DNA of 64,000 nucleotides from Gammaproteobacteria bacterium. GTDB taxonomy: Bacteria; Pseudomonadota; Gammaproteobacteria; Competibacterales; Competibacteraceae. Shown here piece by piece: positions 1 through 9,340 of this stretch (position 1 is its first letter; each line of letters begins with the position of its first letter). The stretch spans positions 62,001 through 126,000 of the forward strand of contig JACKNF010000006.1 of assembly GCA_024234995.1 (NCBI GenBank). The letters run 5' to 3'. A model generated the notes under the pieces. The model had not been told where the DNA came from. It saw nothing but the letters and a program-made list of their open reading frames with translations, and searched no databases. The position numbers were made by a program, and so were the translations under genes.

Positions 1-1837
1 TCAGGATGATTGAAACTGGGCGTCCGTACCGTTCAAATCGTTTGGTTTCCATTTTAAGGGATTGATCGAGCTTCATTCGATTAAACAGGCCCGTCAACCG
101 GTCGGTTATTGCCAAGTGTTTCAGCTCTTCATTTTTCTTTTTTAGCTGAGCCTGAGCGATGGAAAGTTCGGCCATGGCTTCATGGGTTTCTCTCTTGGCG
201 GCATAGAGCTGCCGGTTCCAGATAAGAATGATGCCGGAAAACAGGGAGGCCCCCAGCAGAACTTTCCATACAAGACCGTAATCTATCCCTTTCTCATACT
301 TGACGGCAATCCAGTTATTGTAGATTTTTCTTTGATCATCTTCAGTTAAGCTCTCTACAGCCTTTTGGAAGATAGACGCCAAGTTTGAGTCATTACGCCG
401 GGTAGCCGCGCCAAGCTCAAGAACCATGGGGATTTGCCCCGCAATTTTGACGCCTGATATAAATTCTTTCTGGATAGCATGTCCAATAGCAGCGTATGTA
501 TCGATATAGCCAAACACCTCTCCATCCTTAAGTTTTGTCAATCCTTCCGAGATGGTATCAACTTTCACCAGGTTAATAACAGGATAGTTACGTATAAGTT
601 TGGGAACCACCGAGCTTCCTTTGATTACGGCATAGCTTTTGTCTAGTTGGTTGGCGAAGTCGTTGATAAATAATTTGTCGCCGGTGGTTGCGATCACATA
701 GTGAAAATTGAGATAAGGTGTGGTGAATTTCAGATTCTCAACTGATCCAGCCGGGATTTCCGTCATTAAAATGACATCAGACTCTCCGTTTTGGAGCATT
801 TTTAGGGCTTCTGCGGATGATGTTGCTGGAAGAAAGACAAACTGAACACCGATACGTTTTTGGAGAAGATCATAATACTCTTTGGCCATGCCATTCAGTC
901 GCCGTGAGTCCGCAATATCCAAATAAGGCATGTAATAAGGCGCAGCACAAACGTTGATAAACCCTTTTTGATCAAGGTAGGCGGCTTCTTCCGGCGTCAG
1001 CAGGATGTTTCGATCTTGGTCTTTTATAATCGGTCTTGAAAGCATCCATTTTTTTCGGAGTCGAAGCTTCTCCTCTTCGGAAATACCACGGAGTCCTTTG
1101 TTGAAGATAGAGACCAATTCCGGCCTATCGTTTCGTAGTTGGAAAGCCACATCAAAGGGGGGGCCAACCGGTATAACAGCTTCAATAAACTGGCCCAGTC
1201 CAATAGTGAACGCAAGATAAAAGGCGCTTTCATCAAGAATCGTAAAATCCGTTTCATTAGACACGATAGACCGAAGAACATCCGTCAGGGTATCGAAATG
1301 GAAAACTTTTATATTTTCAGCATAAGGCCGCAGGATACTATCAAAAATCTGGTTCTCCTCCTGGAGAGCAGCGCGTTTACCACCCAAGTCATTTAAGCTA
1401 TAAATTTTGGCGGGATTTCCCTTTTTGACAATGATAAAACTTGTCAAGGTGATGTAGGGTGTTGTGGCGTTAAAATATTGTTTTTTATCTTCCGATAATC
1501 CGGCGGCTGTAAGCCCGTCCAGCTCCTTTACCCTTGCCTTTTTCTGAATTATTTTCCATATCCCCAGCTTAAAACGGATTGTAAGACCGGTCTTTTCCTG
1601 GATTAAATCTGTGATATCTTTATCGAATCCTACAATCTCACCAAATTCGTTTTGCATCACAAACGGCGCAAAAGAGACACCACCTCCAAGTACGACTTCT
1701 GGATGGGCATCAACAAAGGCTTTCTCTTCTGAGGTGAGGGCAAGCGTGTTAGAAGGAGGATACTGCGCCTGAACCGGTAAAAAGTAAAAAGAAAACCCCA
1801 CAACTGTCATTATTCCGAAATTTTTAACATAACCCAT
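1..1837 (-). CDS. Two-domain periplasmic solute-binding sensor with membrane helix and GGDEF domain (partial)
   Basis: The gene runs off the left edge of the window, so only the first ~612 codons are present. A hydrophobic N-terminus (about residues 5-25) looks like a signal peptide. Two consecutive bacterial extracellular solute-binding type 3 modules follow (about 30-270 and 285-510), then one hydrophobic helix (about 525-545), a short charged linker, and the beginning of a diguanylate cyclase domain (ITDRLTGLFNR at about residue 574). The GGDEF motif itself lies outside the window, so activity cannot be judged. By family, such proteins are BvgS-like periplasmic ligand sensors that control c-di-GMP synthesis in the cytoplasm. 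The start is the ATG at 1837, just before the hydrophobic segment; its ribosome site is weak. The read-through is my own translation of the reverse strand. The architecture is clear, the ligand unknown. Confidence 0.85.
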   Translation of the reverse strand, partial: MGYVKNFGIMTVVGFSFYFLPVQAQYPPSNTLALTSEEKAFVDAHPEVVLGGGVSFAPFVMQNEFGEIVGFDKDITDLIQEKTGLTIRFKLGIWKIIQKKARVKELDGLTAAGLSEDKKQYFNATTPYITLTSFIIVKKGNPAKIYSLNDLGGKRAALQEENQIFDSILRPYAENIKVFHFDTLTDVLRSIVSNETDFTILDESAFYLAFTIGLGQFIEAVIPVGPPFDVAFQLRNDRPELVSIFNKGLRGISEEEKLRLRKKWMLSRPIIKDQDRNILLTPEEAAYLDQKGFINVCAAPYYMPYLDIADSRRLNGMAKEYYDLLQKRIGVQFVFLPATSSAEALKMLQNGESDVILMTEIPAGSVENLKFTTPYLNFHYVIATTGDKLFINDFANQLDKSYAVIKGSSVVPKLIRNYPVINLVKVDTISEGLTKLKDGEVFGYIDTYAAIGHAIQKEFISGVKIAGQIPMVLELGAATRRNDSNLASIFQKAVESLTEDDQRKIYNNWIAVKYEKGIDYGLVWKVLLGASLFSGIILIWNRQLYAAKRETHEAMAELSIAQAQLKKKNEELKHLAITDRLTGLFNRMKLDQSLKMETKRFERYGRPVSIIL

Positions 1838-2372
1838 TGAATTTTATATCCGTTTCTTAGGCTCCGGAGTCCAGCAACGACCCATATAATCTGATCACCT
1901 ATCTTATTAACTCGTCAGTCATAAATTCTCTTCCTGAAAAGCCTTGACGGCGTTTGCCCAAAGCCGCATGAACTCTCCCAAGCAGCCCGTACCGGAACAA
2001 TCCGGTCGCCTGAGGAGAATCCATGCTGGCTTATATGTACACCCGTTCCCGCAACCTGCCCTCGGAGAAAACAATCAGGCAAGTCTTCGCTCCTCAGGTG
2101 ATCAAACAACTTCTTGATCTCTCAAAAAACAGTCTCATCGCGCAAATCCGGCACGCTTTCCAGGGCGCCACGGAGGAGGAACTGGCTGGCCCGCCCTCGG
2201 CCGTCTGAATCCTTGCTCAGATCACCCGGTTAAATGATGTATTCTTAGCTGATTAACCCTCAGTCAGGGGTTGCCTTGTTCGACGATTAGACCAGAAACT
2301 TACATCAGCAACAGGTAAAGGATTGCAACCCATAGGCACCATGCTTGACCGTAAATTTAGTGAACATCACTT
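1838..2372. other. Intergenic region without a recognised gene
   Basis: This 535-bp stretch separates the GGDEF gene from the chemotaxis gene. The only plausible coding stretch is the 61-codon frame at 2023-2208 listed separately. I see no tRNA, insertion-sequence end or convincing terminator in it. Confidence 0.5.
2023..2208 (+). CDS. Hypothetical small protein (61 aa)
   Basis: A 61-codon frame starts with ATG six bases after a GGAG-type ribosome site (tgaggagaatcc). The product is basic in its first half and has a helical-looking segment around residues 22-48 (QVFAPQVIKQLLDLSKN). I do not recognise the sequence. It could equally be a remnant of a mobile element, since a frame of similar length runs on the opposite strand. 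The ribosome site is the only positive argument. Confidence 0.25.
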   Translation: MLAYMYTRSRNLPSEKTIRQVFAPQVIKQLLDLSKNSLIAQIRHAFQGATEEELAGPPSAV

Positions 2373-3836
2373 TCAAGTCAACGCATAACCGACTCGAAAG
2401 CCACCCCAATGTTTATTATCGATAAAAACTGGCACTGACAAATCAAACATAATTTCACCGGTATCGCGCCGGTAAACTTGCAGCCGGTAGGTATCCATGT
2501 GGGCACCCACGCTGCGCCCGACCCGGTCATCGAAAATCCGCTTGGTCCGGTTACCAACCAGATCCCGGGCAGGATCGCCGGTTAATGGCTGGGCAAAACG
2601 CTGGTTATGGGTAGGCACATAACCGTCGCGATTCGCGCAAATAGCGAACACAATCCACGGATGCGACGCAGCAGCAGGTTCCTGGATAGGAGGAAGCAGC
2701 TTATCGCACAGGCGGTCAAACATGGTGTGATACTTTTGCGGCTGGGTTCCAGTAATCGGCTGGTATTCACGGGTAAACAGTGCTTCCTCGGTGATTGCCC
2801 CCGAATGCATGGCAGCCCCCAAGGCAGCACCCGCTGCCCTGGCCGTCGCCGTCGCCAATGCAAATGCTTGGGCATGCCGAGGTTCGTTCAGTGGATCATC
2901 GGGCAGCCGGAATAGACCGACACAGTCGCGCAGCGTGTCCGTAGCCTGCTTGAGTGCTTCGCTGCGCTCAGCAATCGTCCCAGCGTTCTCAAGATTATTC
3001 CGGCTCAATTCCAGAACCTGATTGAGAGAATGATCGACGGAAACAATCTCCTGCCCTTGGTTTACAACCTGCCCTGCCACAGATTCCATGGCAGCCCCTG
3101 CGCGCGACATCAGTTCACCCAAGCCAGTCAGCACCTGCTGCGTTTCCACCGCCGAACGCGCACCACTATTCACAGCGGTACTTGTCTCCCCAATAATCCC
3201 CCTCACGTCTTGCGCTGCGGTGGCTGTGCGTGCTGCGAGCTGGCGGATTTCCTGAGCAACAACCGCGAAGCCTCGCCCCAGTTCGCCCGCGCGCGCAGCC
3301 TCGATGCTGGCATTGATGGAAAGAATATTGGTCTGGAAAGCAACGGTGTCGATCACCTCGACGATTTCATGCGCCCGCGCTGAACGGGTTTCCACCTCCA
3401 CCATAGCTTGCGCCAATTCCCGCGCTGCGCGACCGCCTTCCTGCGCGCGTTGATGCGCCTCACTGGCCAAATCAATCACTTTGCGCAGTTCTTCACGCGC
3501 ATTCTGCGAGCTCTCCAACAACCGTTGAGCCGTCATCAGAACGCCGGTCAAAGCATTCAACTGAGCATGGGACTGGGTAGCCAATTCTCCATTTTCAGCA
3601 GTGATATGCGGTACTTCCTCAGCAATCTGCACCGACAAAGCCACCGCCTGCCGGATTGCTTCGGAGAGATTACCGAAGCCAGCCGCCAATCGCCGCACCA
3701 GAACAGTTTCCTGCTTATCCACAGGGGCAACGAAACTCAGATCGCAACCCTTTAATTGATCGGCCACCTGCTCGAACAAGGCGCGTTTGCCACCACCGGT
3801 GATCTTGTAGAGCAACTTCAACCAAAGATTGACCAT
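2373..3836 (-). CDS. Soluble methyl-accepting chemotaxis protein with C-terminal sensor region
   Basis: The 487-residue product has no signal peptide or membrane helix. The central region (about 130-290) is an MCP signalling domain, with the conserved hairpin segment around IDTVAFQTNILSINASIEAA that contacts CheA and CheW. The last ~130 residues form a separate module ending in VPTHNQRFAQPLTGD, NRTKRIFDDRVG and HWGGFRVGY. I recall this type of C-terminal sensor from other cytoplasmic or PAS-type transducers. ATG at 3836 is preferred over the in-frame GTG at 3851, because GGAGG lies 8 bases before the ATG and overlaps the GTG codon. No che genes are nearby, so it probably plugs into arrays encoded elsewhere. 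The ligand is unknown. Confidence 0.85.
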   Translation of the reverse strand: MVNLWLKLLYKITGGGKRALFEQVADQLKGCDLSFVAPVDKQETVLVRRLAAGFGNLSEAIRQAVALSVQIAEEVPHITAENGELATQSHAQLNALTGVLMTAQRLLESSQNAREELRKVIDLASEAHQRAQEGGRAARELAQAMVEVETRSARAHEIVEVIDTVAFQTNILSINASIEAARAGELGRGFAVVAQEIRQLAARTATAAQDVRGIIGETSTAVNSGARSAVETQQVLTGLGELMSRAGAAMESVAGQVVNQGQEIVSVDHSLNQVLELSRNNLENAGTIAERSEALKQATDTLRDCVGLFRLPDDPLNEPRHAQAFALATATARAAGAALGAAMHSGAITEEALFTREYQPITGTQPQKYHTMFDRLCDKLLPPIQEPAAASHPWIVFAICANRDGYVPTHNQRFAQPLTGDPARDLVGNRTKRIFDDRVGRSVGAHMDTYRLQVYRRDTGEIMFDLSVPVFIDNKHWGGFRVGYALT

Positions 3837-4097
3837 CCTGATATCCTCCACTTTGCCCTATGGTGACTGGATGACTACTGAATACTAAAATTCTCCTAGA
3901 TAGTAAGGGTTATAGCACCGCTCGCCTGCTATTGCATCGAAGCCTCTTAATTTGAATCCAGGATATCCGCCATCAGTAACCTAGAGGATAGGTATCTCGC
4001 CGAGAGACCAGGGACACTTGATCAGCGGCCGTGCTACCGGAGAAAAACTATAACAAGGAGAGGCATGATGGCCAGGCTAAAACCGCCCGGCGCACAT

Positions 4098-4105
4098 GGA
4101 AATGG
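4098..4105. repeat. Left target-site duplication of the IS1-family element
   Basis: The 8 bases ggaaatgg directly precede the left terminal repeat at 4106 and recur exactly after the right end (4917-4924). This fits the 8-9 bp duplications typical of the IS1 family. Confidence 0.85.
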
Positions 4106-4916
4106 GAGAGTATTCACCTAAAGATAGACAAAAAGGTGTTCTGGTAGCGGTGGAACAGGTCAGGGGTCGTGAGGGCGACCCAGAGCTTGATGGAATCGTA
4201 GACCATCTGTGCCTTTTTCGAGACGACCTTGGTGCGGCGGGTCATGCGTCCGAGGTGATGGCGGGTGTTGCTGTTATCGTGCTCAATGGTGATCGTTCCG
4301 GCTTTGCCGATGACATGCCGCGCCGGCGGCAAATGCTGGGCGAAAGCATCCCAGCCGTCGGTGTAGAAGATACAGTCGGTCAGGTGCTTGACCTTGTCGT
4401 AGAGCCGTCCAAACGTTGCAGCATCACGACCGCCGACCACCCAGGCAATAGTTCGCCCTGTGCCACGATCCACCGCCTTGATGATCCAGAGTTTGTTTTT
4501 TTTGAGCCGATGAAATGCCACATTTCATCGAATTCCATTTCCTTGATATCACCGGGAACCTCAGGTTCCGGCAGCTTCGCCATCTCCTCTACGATCCATC
4601 GGTAGAGCAGCGAAGGCGAATGTCCAAAGATTTTGCCCAGCATGTTGAACGATGCCTTGCTCAATGAATATAAAATCACCGCCAGCGCCTTCTTCACCAC
4701 CAGCGATTCGTTGACGCGACCATCACCCTCAACAAAATTAAGGCCGCACTCCTTGCATTTATAGCGCACCTTTCCACGAACCTTGCCGTTCTTGACGCTT
4801 CGCTCACAGCCACAACGCTTGCATGTCGCCATAAAATGCCCCTCCTTCAACGGCAGAGACACTGTAGCACCAGCAAAGCTATTTATCTATTTATCTATCT
4901 ATATATGAATACTCTC
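4106..4916 (-). mobile_element. Complete IS1-family insertion sequence (811 bp)
   Basis: Both ends carry a related inverted repeat of about 27 bp. It starts with gagagtattca at 4106 and with the reverse complement of the same word at 4906-4916, followed by similar A/T-rich arms (aagatagaca versus tagatagata). An exact 8-bp direct repeat flanks the element. Inside lies a two-frame transposase with an A8 slippery run on the minus strand, as in IS1. Ends, duplication and coding region all look undamaged, so the insertion may be recent and the element active. It sits between the chemotaxis gene and metH, and splits a short open frame right after its possible start codon. Confidence 0.9.
4114..4832 (-). 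CDS. IS1-family transposase InsAB' (programmed -1 frameshift)
   Basis: The upstream frame (InsA-like, 4380-4832) starts with an ATG eight bases after AAGGAGGGG. It has an N-terminal zinc-ribbon pattern (CKRC, then CKEC) followed by a helix-turn-helix-like region. The downstream frame (4114 to about 4521) carries the DDE catalytic part, with FYTDGWDAFA and IEHDNSNTRHHLGR typical of IS1 InsB. The frames overlap, and the minus strand has eight consecutive A residues at 4503-4496 followed by C, the classic IS1 slippage site. A -1 slip there joins them into a product of about 239 residues, close to IS1 InsAB'. Without slippage a ~150-residue InsA-type protein would be made, which in IS1 acts as a repressor. 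Confidence 0.88.
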
Positions 4917-4924
4917 GGAAATGG
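4917..4924. repeat. Right target-site duplication of the IS1-family element
   Basis: Exact copy of ggaaatgg found at 4098-4105, immediately outside the right terminal repeat. Confidence 0.85.
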
Positions 4925-5076
4925 AATCGGATGATTCTGCTCATACCAGCAAAAAAACCAATGCGACTACCGCCGATAAGAGCATTACCCGGTTAATCTA
5001 TAACTACTGTAACAGCCAAGCACTGGCAATTAAAAAGCATTTAAATTTAGAATATATATATTTAAATTTCTTATAA
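4921..5076 (+). CDS. Small hypothetical frame whose 5' end is displaced by the IS1 insertion
   Basis: Removing the insertion sequence and one 8-bp duplication restores a frame starting ATG GAA ATG GAA at 4096 and ending with TAA at 5074-5076 (about 53 codons). The element entered at the second or third codon; the duplication carries a second ATG, so 51 codons remain open. The product would be polar at first (ESDDSAHTSKKTN) and then AT-rich encoded (IYNYCNSQALAIKKHLNL). It overlaps the last codons of metH on the other strand. I recognise no family, and it may not be a gene. Confidence 0.2.
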   Translation: MESDDSAHTSKKTNATTADKSITRLIYNYCNSQALAIKKHLNLEYIYLNFL

Positions 5077-8000
5077 ATCATCCGGTTCATAACCAAGATT
5101 CGGCGCGAGCCACTTCTCCGCCTCCGCGACAGTCCAGCCCTTGCGCCGGGCATAATCAGCCACCTGATCGCGGTCCAGCCGGCCTATGCCGAAGTAACGC
5201 GCTTCAGGATGGCTGAAATACCAGCCGCTGACGGCTGCTGCCGGAGTCATGGCAAAACTCTCGGTCAGATGAATGCCCGCGTTATCCGCTACACTCAATA
5301 GCTGCCAGAGCAAACCCTTCTCGGTGTGGTCGGGGCAGGCTGGATAGCCGGGCGCAGGGCGGATACCCTGGTACCGTTCGGCAATCAACTCTTCGTTACT
5401 CAGCGTTTCCGTCGCCGCATAACACCAGAACTCCTGCCGGACTCGCTCGTGTAACCGTTCGGCCAAGGCTTCCGCCAGCCGGTCAGCCAACGCTTTCAGC
5501 AAAATGGCGCTGTAGTCGTCGTGAGCACGTTCGAATTCCGCGATCCGCGCATCGATGCCAATGCCAGCGGTGACGGCAAATGCGCCCAAGGTGTCTGCCA
5601 CGCCAGTTTCGCGCGGGGCAATCCAGTCGGCTAGACAATAATGCGGTTTACCATCCGGCTTCGGCCCTTGCTGGCGCAGGTAGTGCAAGGTCATGAATGC
5701 CTGCTCGCGGCGCTCATCGGTGTACAACACAATATCGTCCTCGCCGGTTCGATTGGCTGGAAAGAAGCCGATCACCGCCCGCGCTGTGAGCCATTGTTCC
5801 GCGAGAATCGTGCCCAACATCGTCTGGGCGTCAGCGAATAGATGACGGGCGTGCTCACCCTGTTCAGGATCATCGAAAATAGCCGGGTAGCGCCCGCGCA
5901 GTTCCCATGCCTGAAAAAACGGTGTCCAATCAATTCGTTCCACTAATTCCGCTAACGGATAGCTGTCAAAAACACGGACACCAAGAAAACCAGGCTGGGG
6001 CGGGACGTAAGTTGACCAGTCAAGGATTGGCCGGTTGGCGCGGACTTGGGCCAATGGCAGCAAAGCCTCTCGTCCACGCCGGTTAGCGTATTGTTCGCGT
6101 TTTAGGACATAGCCGGCCTTGGTCTTGGCGACGTAATCGGCCTTGGAACCGGTGCCGACCAGGTTTTGCGCGACGCTCACCGCTCGCGAGGCGTCCTTGA
6201 CGTACACCACCGGACCAGGATATTGCGGGTCGATCTTCACCGCCGTGTGCATGACCGAGGTGGTTGCGCCGCCGATCAGCAGGGGGATATTAAAACCCTG
6301 CCGCTTCATCTCCTTAGCAACGTTAACCATCTCATCCAGCGACGGCGTGATCAACCCGGACAGGCCGATCATATCCGCCTCATGCTCGCGGGCAGCGTCG
6401 AGAATCTTCTGTGCAGGAACCATCACCCCCAGGTCGACCACCTCAAAGTTATTGCACTGAAGCACCACGCCGACAATATTCTTGCCGATGTCATGCACGT
6501 CTCCCTTGACGGTGGCCAATACGATCCGGCCATTGGTGCGGCGTTCGCCTTCCGTCTGTGCTGCTTCGATGTAAGGAATCAGATAGGCTACCGATTTTTT
6601 CATCACCCGTGCTGACTTCACGACTTGCGGCAGGAACATCTTGCCCGCACCGAACAGATCGCCCACGACATTCATGCCGTCCATCAGCGGCCCTTCGATT
6701 ACTTGCAAGGGCCGCTCGAACTCCTGCCGGGCTGCTTCGGTGTCGACTTCAATGAACTCGTCAATGCCCTTGATCAATGCATGTTCCAGCCGTTTGGCCA
6801 CTGGCCAGGAACGCCATTCCTGCGTTTTCTCCGGAGCGGCTGAAGCTTCACCGGCCTGGTATTGCGGCGCAATTTCCAATAATCGCTCGGTGGCGCCGGG
6901 ACGGCGGTTGAGAATCACATCCTCGACCCGTTCCCGCAGTTCAACCGGGATTTCCTCGTAGATCGCCAATTGCCCGGCGTTGACAATGCCCATGGTCATG
7001 CCGGCACGAATCGCGTGATAGAGAAACACCGAATGAATCGCCTCACGCACCGGGTTATTGCCCCGGAATGAGAAAGAAACATTGGACACCCCGCCGGAGA
7101 TGAGCGCGTAAGGCAGTCCGGCCTTAATCCGCCGGGTAGCCTCGATGAAATCCAGCCCATAGCGGTCATGCTCTTCAATACCGGTCGCGACGGCGAAAAT
7201 ATTAGGATCGAAGATAATATCTTGTGGCGGAAACCCGGCCTGTTCAGTAAGCAGCCGGTAGGCGCGCTGGCAGATGGTAAACTTGCGATCCTCGGTATCA
7301 GCCTGGCCCTGTTCATCGAACGCCATGACGATGGCGGCAGCGCCATAACGGCGGATCAACCGGGCTTGACGGATAAACTCCGCTTCGCCCTCTTTCATAC
7401 TGATCGAATTCACCACCGGCTTGCCCTGGATGCGCTTGAGGCCAGCTTCCAGAATCTCCCACTTGGAAGAGTCAATCATCACTGGAACCCGGCTAATGTC
7501 CGGCTCAGCGGCAATCAGATTGAGAAATGCCGTCATTGCCTCTTTGGAATCAAGCATCCCCTCGTCCATATTGATATCGATGATCTGCGCGCCGTTCTCG
7601 ACTTGCTGGCGCGCAACATCCAGCGCGGCATTGTAATCGCCGGCCTTGATCAACCGTTTGAAGACGGCAGAACCAGTGACATTGGTGCGCTCGCCGACAT
7701 TGATAAACAACGAGTCCGGACCAATATTCAACGGCTCCAATCCGGCCAGCCGGCAATGCGGTTCGATGACAGGAATTTGCCGGGGCGGCAGATCTTTGAC
7801 CGCTTCCGCAATGGCGCGGATGTGGGCCGGTGTCGTGCCGCAGCAACCGCCGGCAATGTTGAGGAAGCCGCTCTCAGCAAACTCGCGAATGGTGGCAGCC
7901 ATCATCTCTGGGGTTTCGTCATACTCACCGAAAGCGTTCGGCAAACCGGCGTTTGGGTGGGCAGAGACGTAAGTATCGGCGATACGTGCCAGTTCAGCGA

Positions 8001-8775
8001 TGTAAGGCCGAAGCTGGGTCGCGCCCAGCGCGCAGTTCAGGCCGAAAGATAAGGGTTGGATATGCGAGAGCGAGTTCCAGAACGCCTCAGTCGTTTGACC
8101 GGACAGGGTGCGTCCGGAAGCATCAGTAATGGTGCCGGAGATCATGACCGGAAGCCGGATGCCCGCATCATCAAAAAGCTGCTGGATGGCAAACAGTGCC
8201 GCCTTGGCATTCAAGGTATCGAAGATCGTCTCGACCAGCAGCAGATCGGCACCACCCTCGATCAACGCCTGGGCGGCTTCGGTGTACGCGGTGACCAGTT
8301 CATCAAAACTGATGTTGCGAAAACCCGGATTGTTCACATCCGGTGACAAACTGGCGGTGCGATTGGTGGGACCGAGTATCCCGGCGACGAAGCGCGGACG
8401 GGCAGGATCGCGAGCGGTAAATTCATCGGCGACCTCACGGGCCAGACGCGCTGCTTCCCGGTTCAATTCTCCCACCAGGGATTCCATGCCGTAATCATGC
8501 ATAGACACCGATGTCGCGTTAAAGGTGTTGGTTTCGAGAATATCCGCACCGGCGTCGAGATAGGCGGCATGAATCTCGCGGATGATCGCTGGTTGAGTCA
8601 ATACTAAAAGATCGTTATTGCCCTTGAGATCGCCCGGCCAGTCACGAAATCGTTCGCCGCGGTAATCGGCCTCTTGCAAGCGGTAGCTCTGAATCATGGT
8701 GCCCATCGCGCCGTCAAGAATCAGAATGCGTTGGGCGAGCAGGTTGGACAATTCAGCGGTGCGGTCAACAGTCAT
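5071..8775 (-). CDS. metH: Cobalamin-dependent methionine synthase
   Basis: MetH transfers the methyl group of 5-methyltetrahydrofolate to homocysteine through methylcobalamin, the last step of methionine synthesis. The 1234-residue length matches the E. coli enzyme. All modules are present in order. The homocysteine domain has the zinc cysteines GGCC at about 311-312. The pterin-binding domain follows (about 360-600). The B12 cap and binding domain has DVHDIGKN at about 759, with the cobalt-ligand histidine at 761. The last part is the AdoMet reactivation domain ending in NLGYEPDDL. ATG at 8775 is preferred to the in-frame TTG at 8781. No cobalamin riboswitch is recognisable in the 160-bp upstream space, which instead holds a GC-rich palindromic repeat. 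The gene stands alone as a transcription unit between the insertion sequence and yraN. Confidence 0.97.
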   Translation of the reverse strand: MTVDRTAELSNLLAQRILILDGAMGTMIQSYRLQEADYRGERFRDWPGDLKGNNDLLVLTQPAIIREIHAAYLDAGADILETNTFNATSVSMHDYGMESLVGELNREAARLAREVADEFTARDPARPRFVAGILGPTNRTASLSPDVNNPGFRNISFDELVTAYTEAAQALIEGGADLLLVETIFDTLNAKAALFAIQQLFDDAGIRLPVMISGTITDASGRTLSGQTTEAFWNSLSHIQPLSFGLNCALGATQLRPYIAELARIADTYVSAHPNAGLPNAFGEYDETPEMMAATIREFAESGFLNIAGGCCGTTPAHIRAIAEAVKDLPPRQIPVIEPHCRLAGLEPLNIGPDSLFINVGERTNVTGSAVFKRLIKAGDYNAALDVARQQVENGAQIIDINMDEGMLDSKEAMTAFLNLIAAEPDISRVPVMIDSSKWEILEAGLKRIQGKPVVNSISMKEGEAEFIRQARLIRRYGAAAIVMAFDEQGQADTEDRKFTICQRAYRLLTEQAGFPPQDIIFDPNIFAVATGIEEHDRYGLDFIEATRRIKAGLPYALISGGVSNVSFSFRGNNPVREAIHSVFLYHAIRAGMTMGIVNAGQLAIYEEIPVELRERVEDVILNRRPGATERLLEIAPQYQAGEASAAPEKTQEWRSWPVAKRLEHALIKGIDEFIEVDTEAARQEFERPLQVIEGPLMDGMNVVGDLFGAGKMFLPQVVKSARVMKKSVAYLIPYIEAAQTEGERRTNGRIVLATVKGDVHDIGKNIVGVVLQCNNFEVVDLGVMVPAQKILDAAREHEADMIGLSGLITPSLDEMVNVAKEMKRQGFNIPLLIGGATTSVMHTAVKIDPQYPGPVVYVKDASRAVSVAQNLVGTGSKADYVAKTKAGYVLKREQYANRRGREALLPLAQVRANRPILDWSTYVPPQPGFLGVRVFDSYPLAELVERIDWTPFFQAWELRGRYPAIFDDPEQGEHARHLFADAQTMLGTILAEQWLTARAVIGFFPANRTGEDDIVLYTDERREQAFMTLHYLRQQGPKPDGKPHYCLADWIAPRETGVADTLGAFAVTAGIGIDARIAEFERAHDDYSAILLKALADRLAEALAERLHERVRQEFWCYAATETLSNEELIAERYQGIRPAPGYPACPDHTEKGLLWQLLSVADNAGIHLTESFAMTPAAAVSGWYFSHPEARYFGIGRLDRDQVADYARRKGWTVAEAEKWLAPNLGYEPDDL

Positions 8776-8823
8776 CAGCAAAGTACTCAGTAAGTAATCA
8801 TTCAGTCTCCTCGCCTCCTGCTA

Positions 8824-8903
8824 AGGGGGCGAGAGTGAGGGGGTCACTCATTGAAACCGCCGCCCTCACCCCCAGCCTCTCTCCCGCAAGCAGGCGAAGG
8901 GAG
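8824..8903. repeat. GC-rich palindromic repeat (CCCTCTCCC-type), copy A
   Basis: gtgaggg (8835-8841) pairs with ccctcac (8863-8869). It is followed by a C-rich arm and a second imperfect hairpin around ctcccgcaagcaggcgaaggg. This is the common proteobacterial extragenic palindrome type, and related copies occur at about 46931, 47849, 51628 and 57887 in this window. Confidence 0.6.
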
Positions 8904-8944
8904 TAAACGGTTATCTCAGCAATTCCGGCAGAATAGTGGGCAAC

Positions 8945-9337
8945 TCAAGTCAATTGAAAAGCATCCTGAATCCATTCTATCTGCGGTTCACCGCCCGGCT
9001 GAAGAACCGCCACGACGTCGAAGCGACAGGGCAAATCAAGACGCTGGCGTTGCAGGTAAAACGCAGCAGCACGCAGTAATCTCTGCTGTTTAGTCCGGGT
9101 CACTGACTCGGCAGGGGTGCCATAGCGGACATGGCGGCGGCTGCGCACCTCTACGAAAACAAGGTGCCCGCCATCACGCATAATCAGGTCCAGTTCGCCG
9201 GCGCGGCAGCGGAAGTTCCGGGTAATCAGAGTCATACCCTGGGTTTCCAGGTAGCGAAGAGCCAAATCCTCGGCTACCGTACCCTGTGCAACACGGCTGA
9301 TCACGGACAATCCCCGCGATTTGGAAAATACAGCCAT
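8945..9337 (-). CDS. YraN family protein (UPF0102, nuclease-like)
   Basis: The 130-residue product has the family core: GTVAEDLALRYLETQG, then NFRCRAGELDLIMRDG and LVFVEVRSRR. This E...D-E-K/R arrangement resembles Holliday-junction-resolvase-like nuclease folds; the physiological role is not established. It lies four bases downstream of purA, so the two are probably cotranscribed. In E. coli yraN sits elsewhere, next to the yraM (lpoA) gene, so this linkage is lineage-specific. The C-terminus FQLT ends just before repeat copy A. Confidence 0.92.
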   Translation of the reverse strand: MAVFSKSRGLSVISRVAQGTVAEDLALRYLETQGMTLITRNFRCRAGELDLIMRDGGHLVFVEVRSRRHVRYGTPAESVTRTKQQRLLRAAAFYLQRQRLDLPCRFDVVAVLQPGGEPQIEWIQDAFQLT

Positions 9338-9340
9338 CCC

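Noticed and set aside
5041..5070. AT-rich inverted repeat (tttaaattt words) near the metH 3' end
   Set aside because: It is low-complexity A/T without a GC stem, so it is not a credible terminator or binding site by itself.
7168..8052. 294-codon open frame on the plus strand
   Set aside because: It lies entirely antisense to metH, has no ribosome site, and its sequence is the reverse reading of conserved MetH segments.
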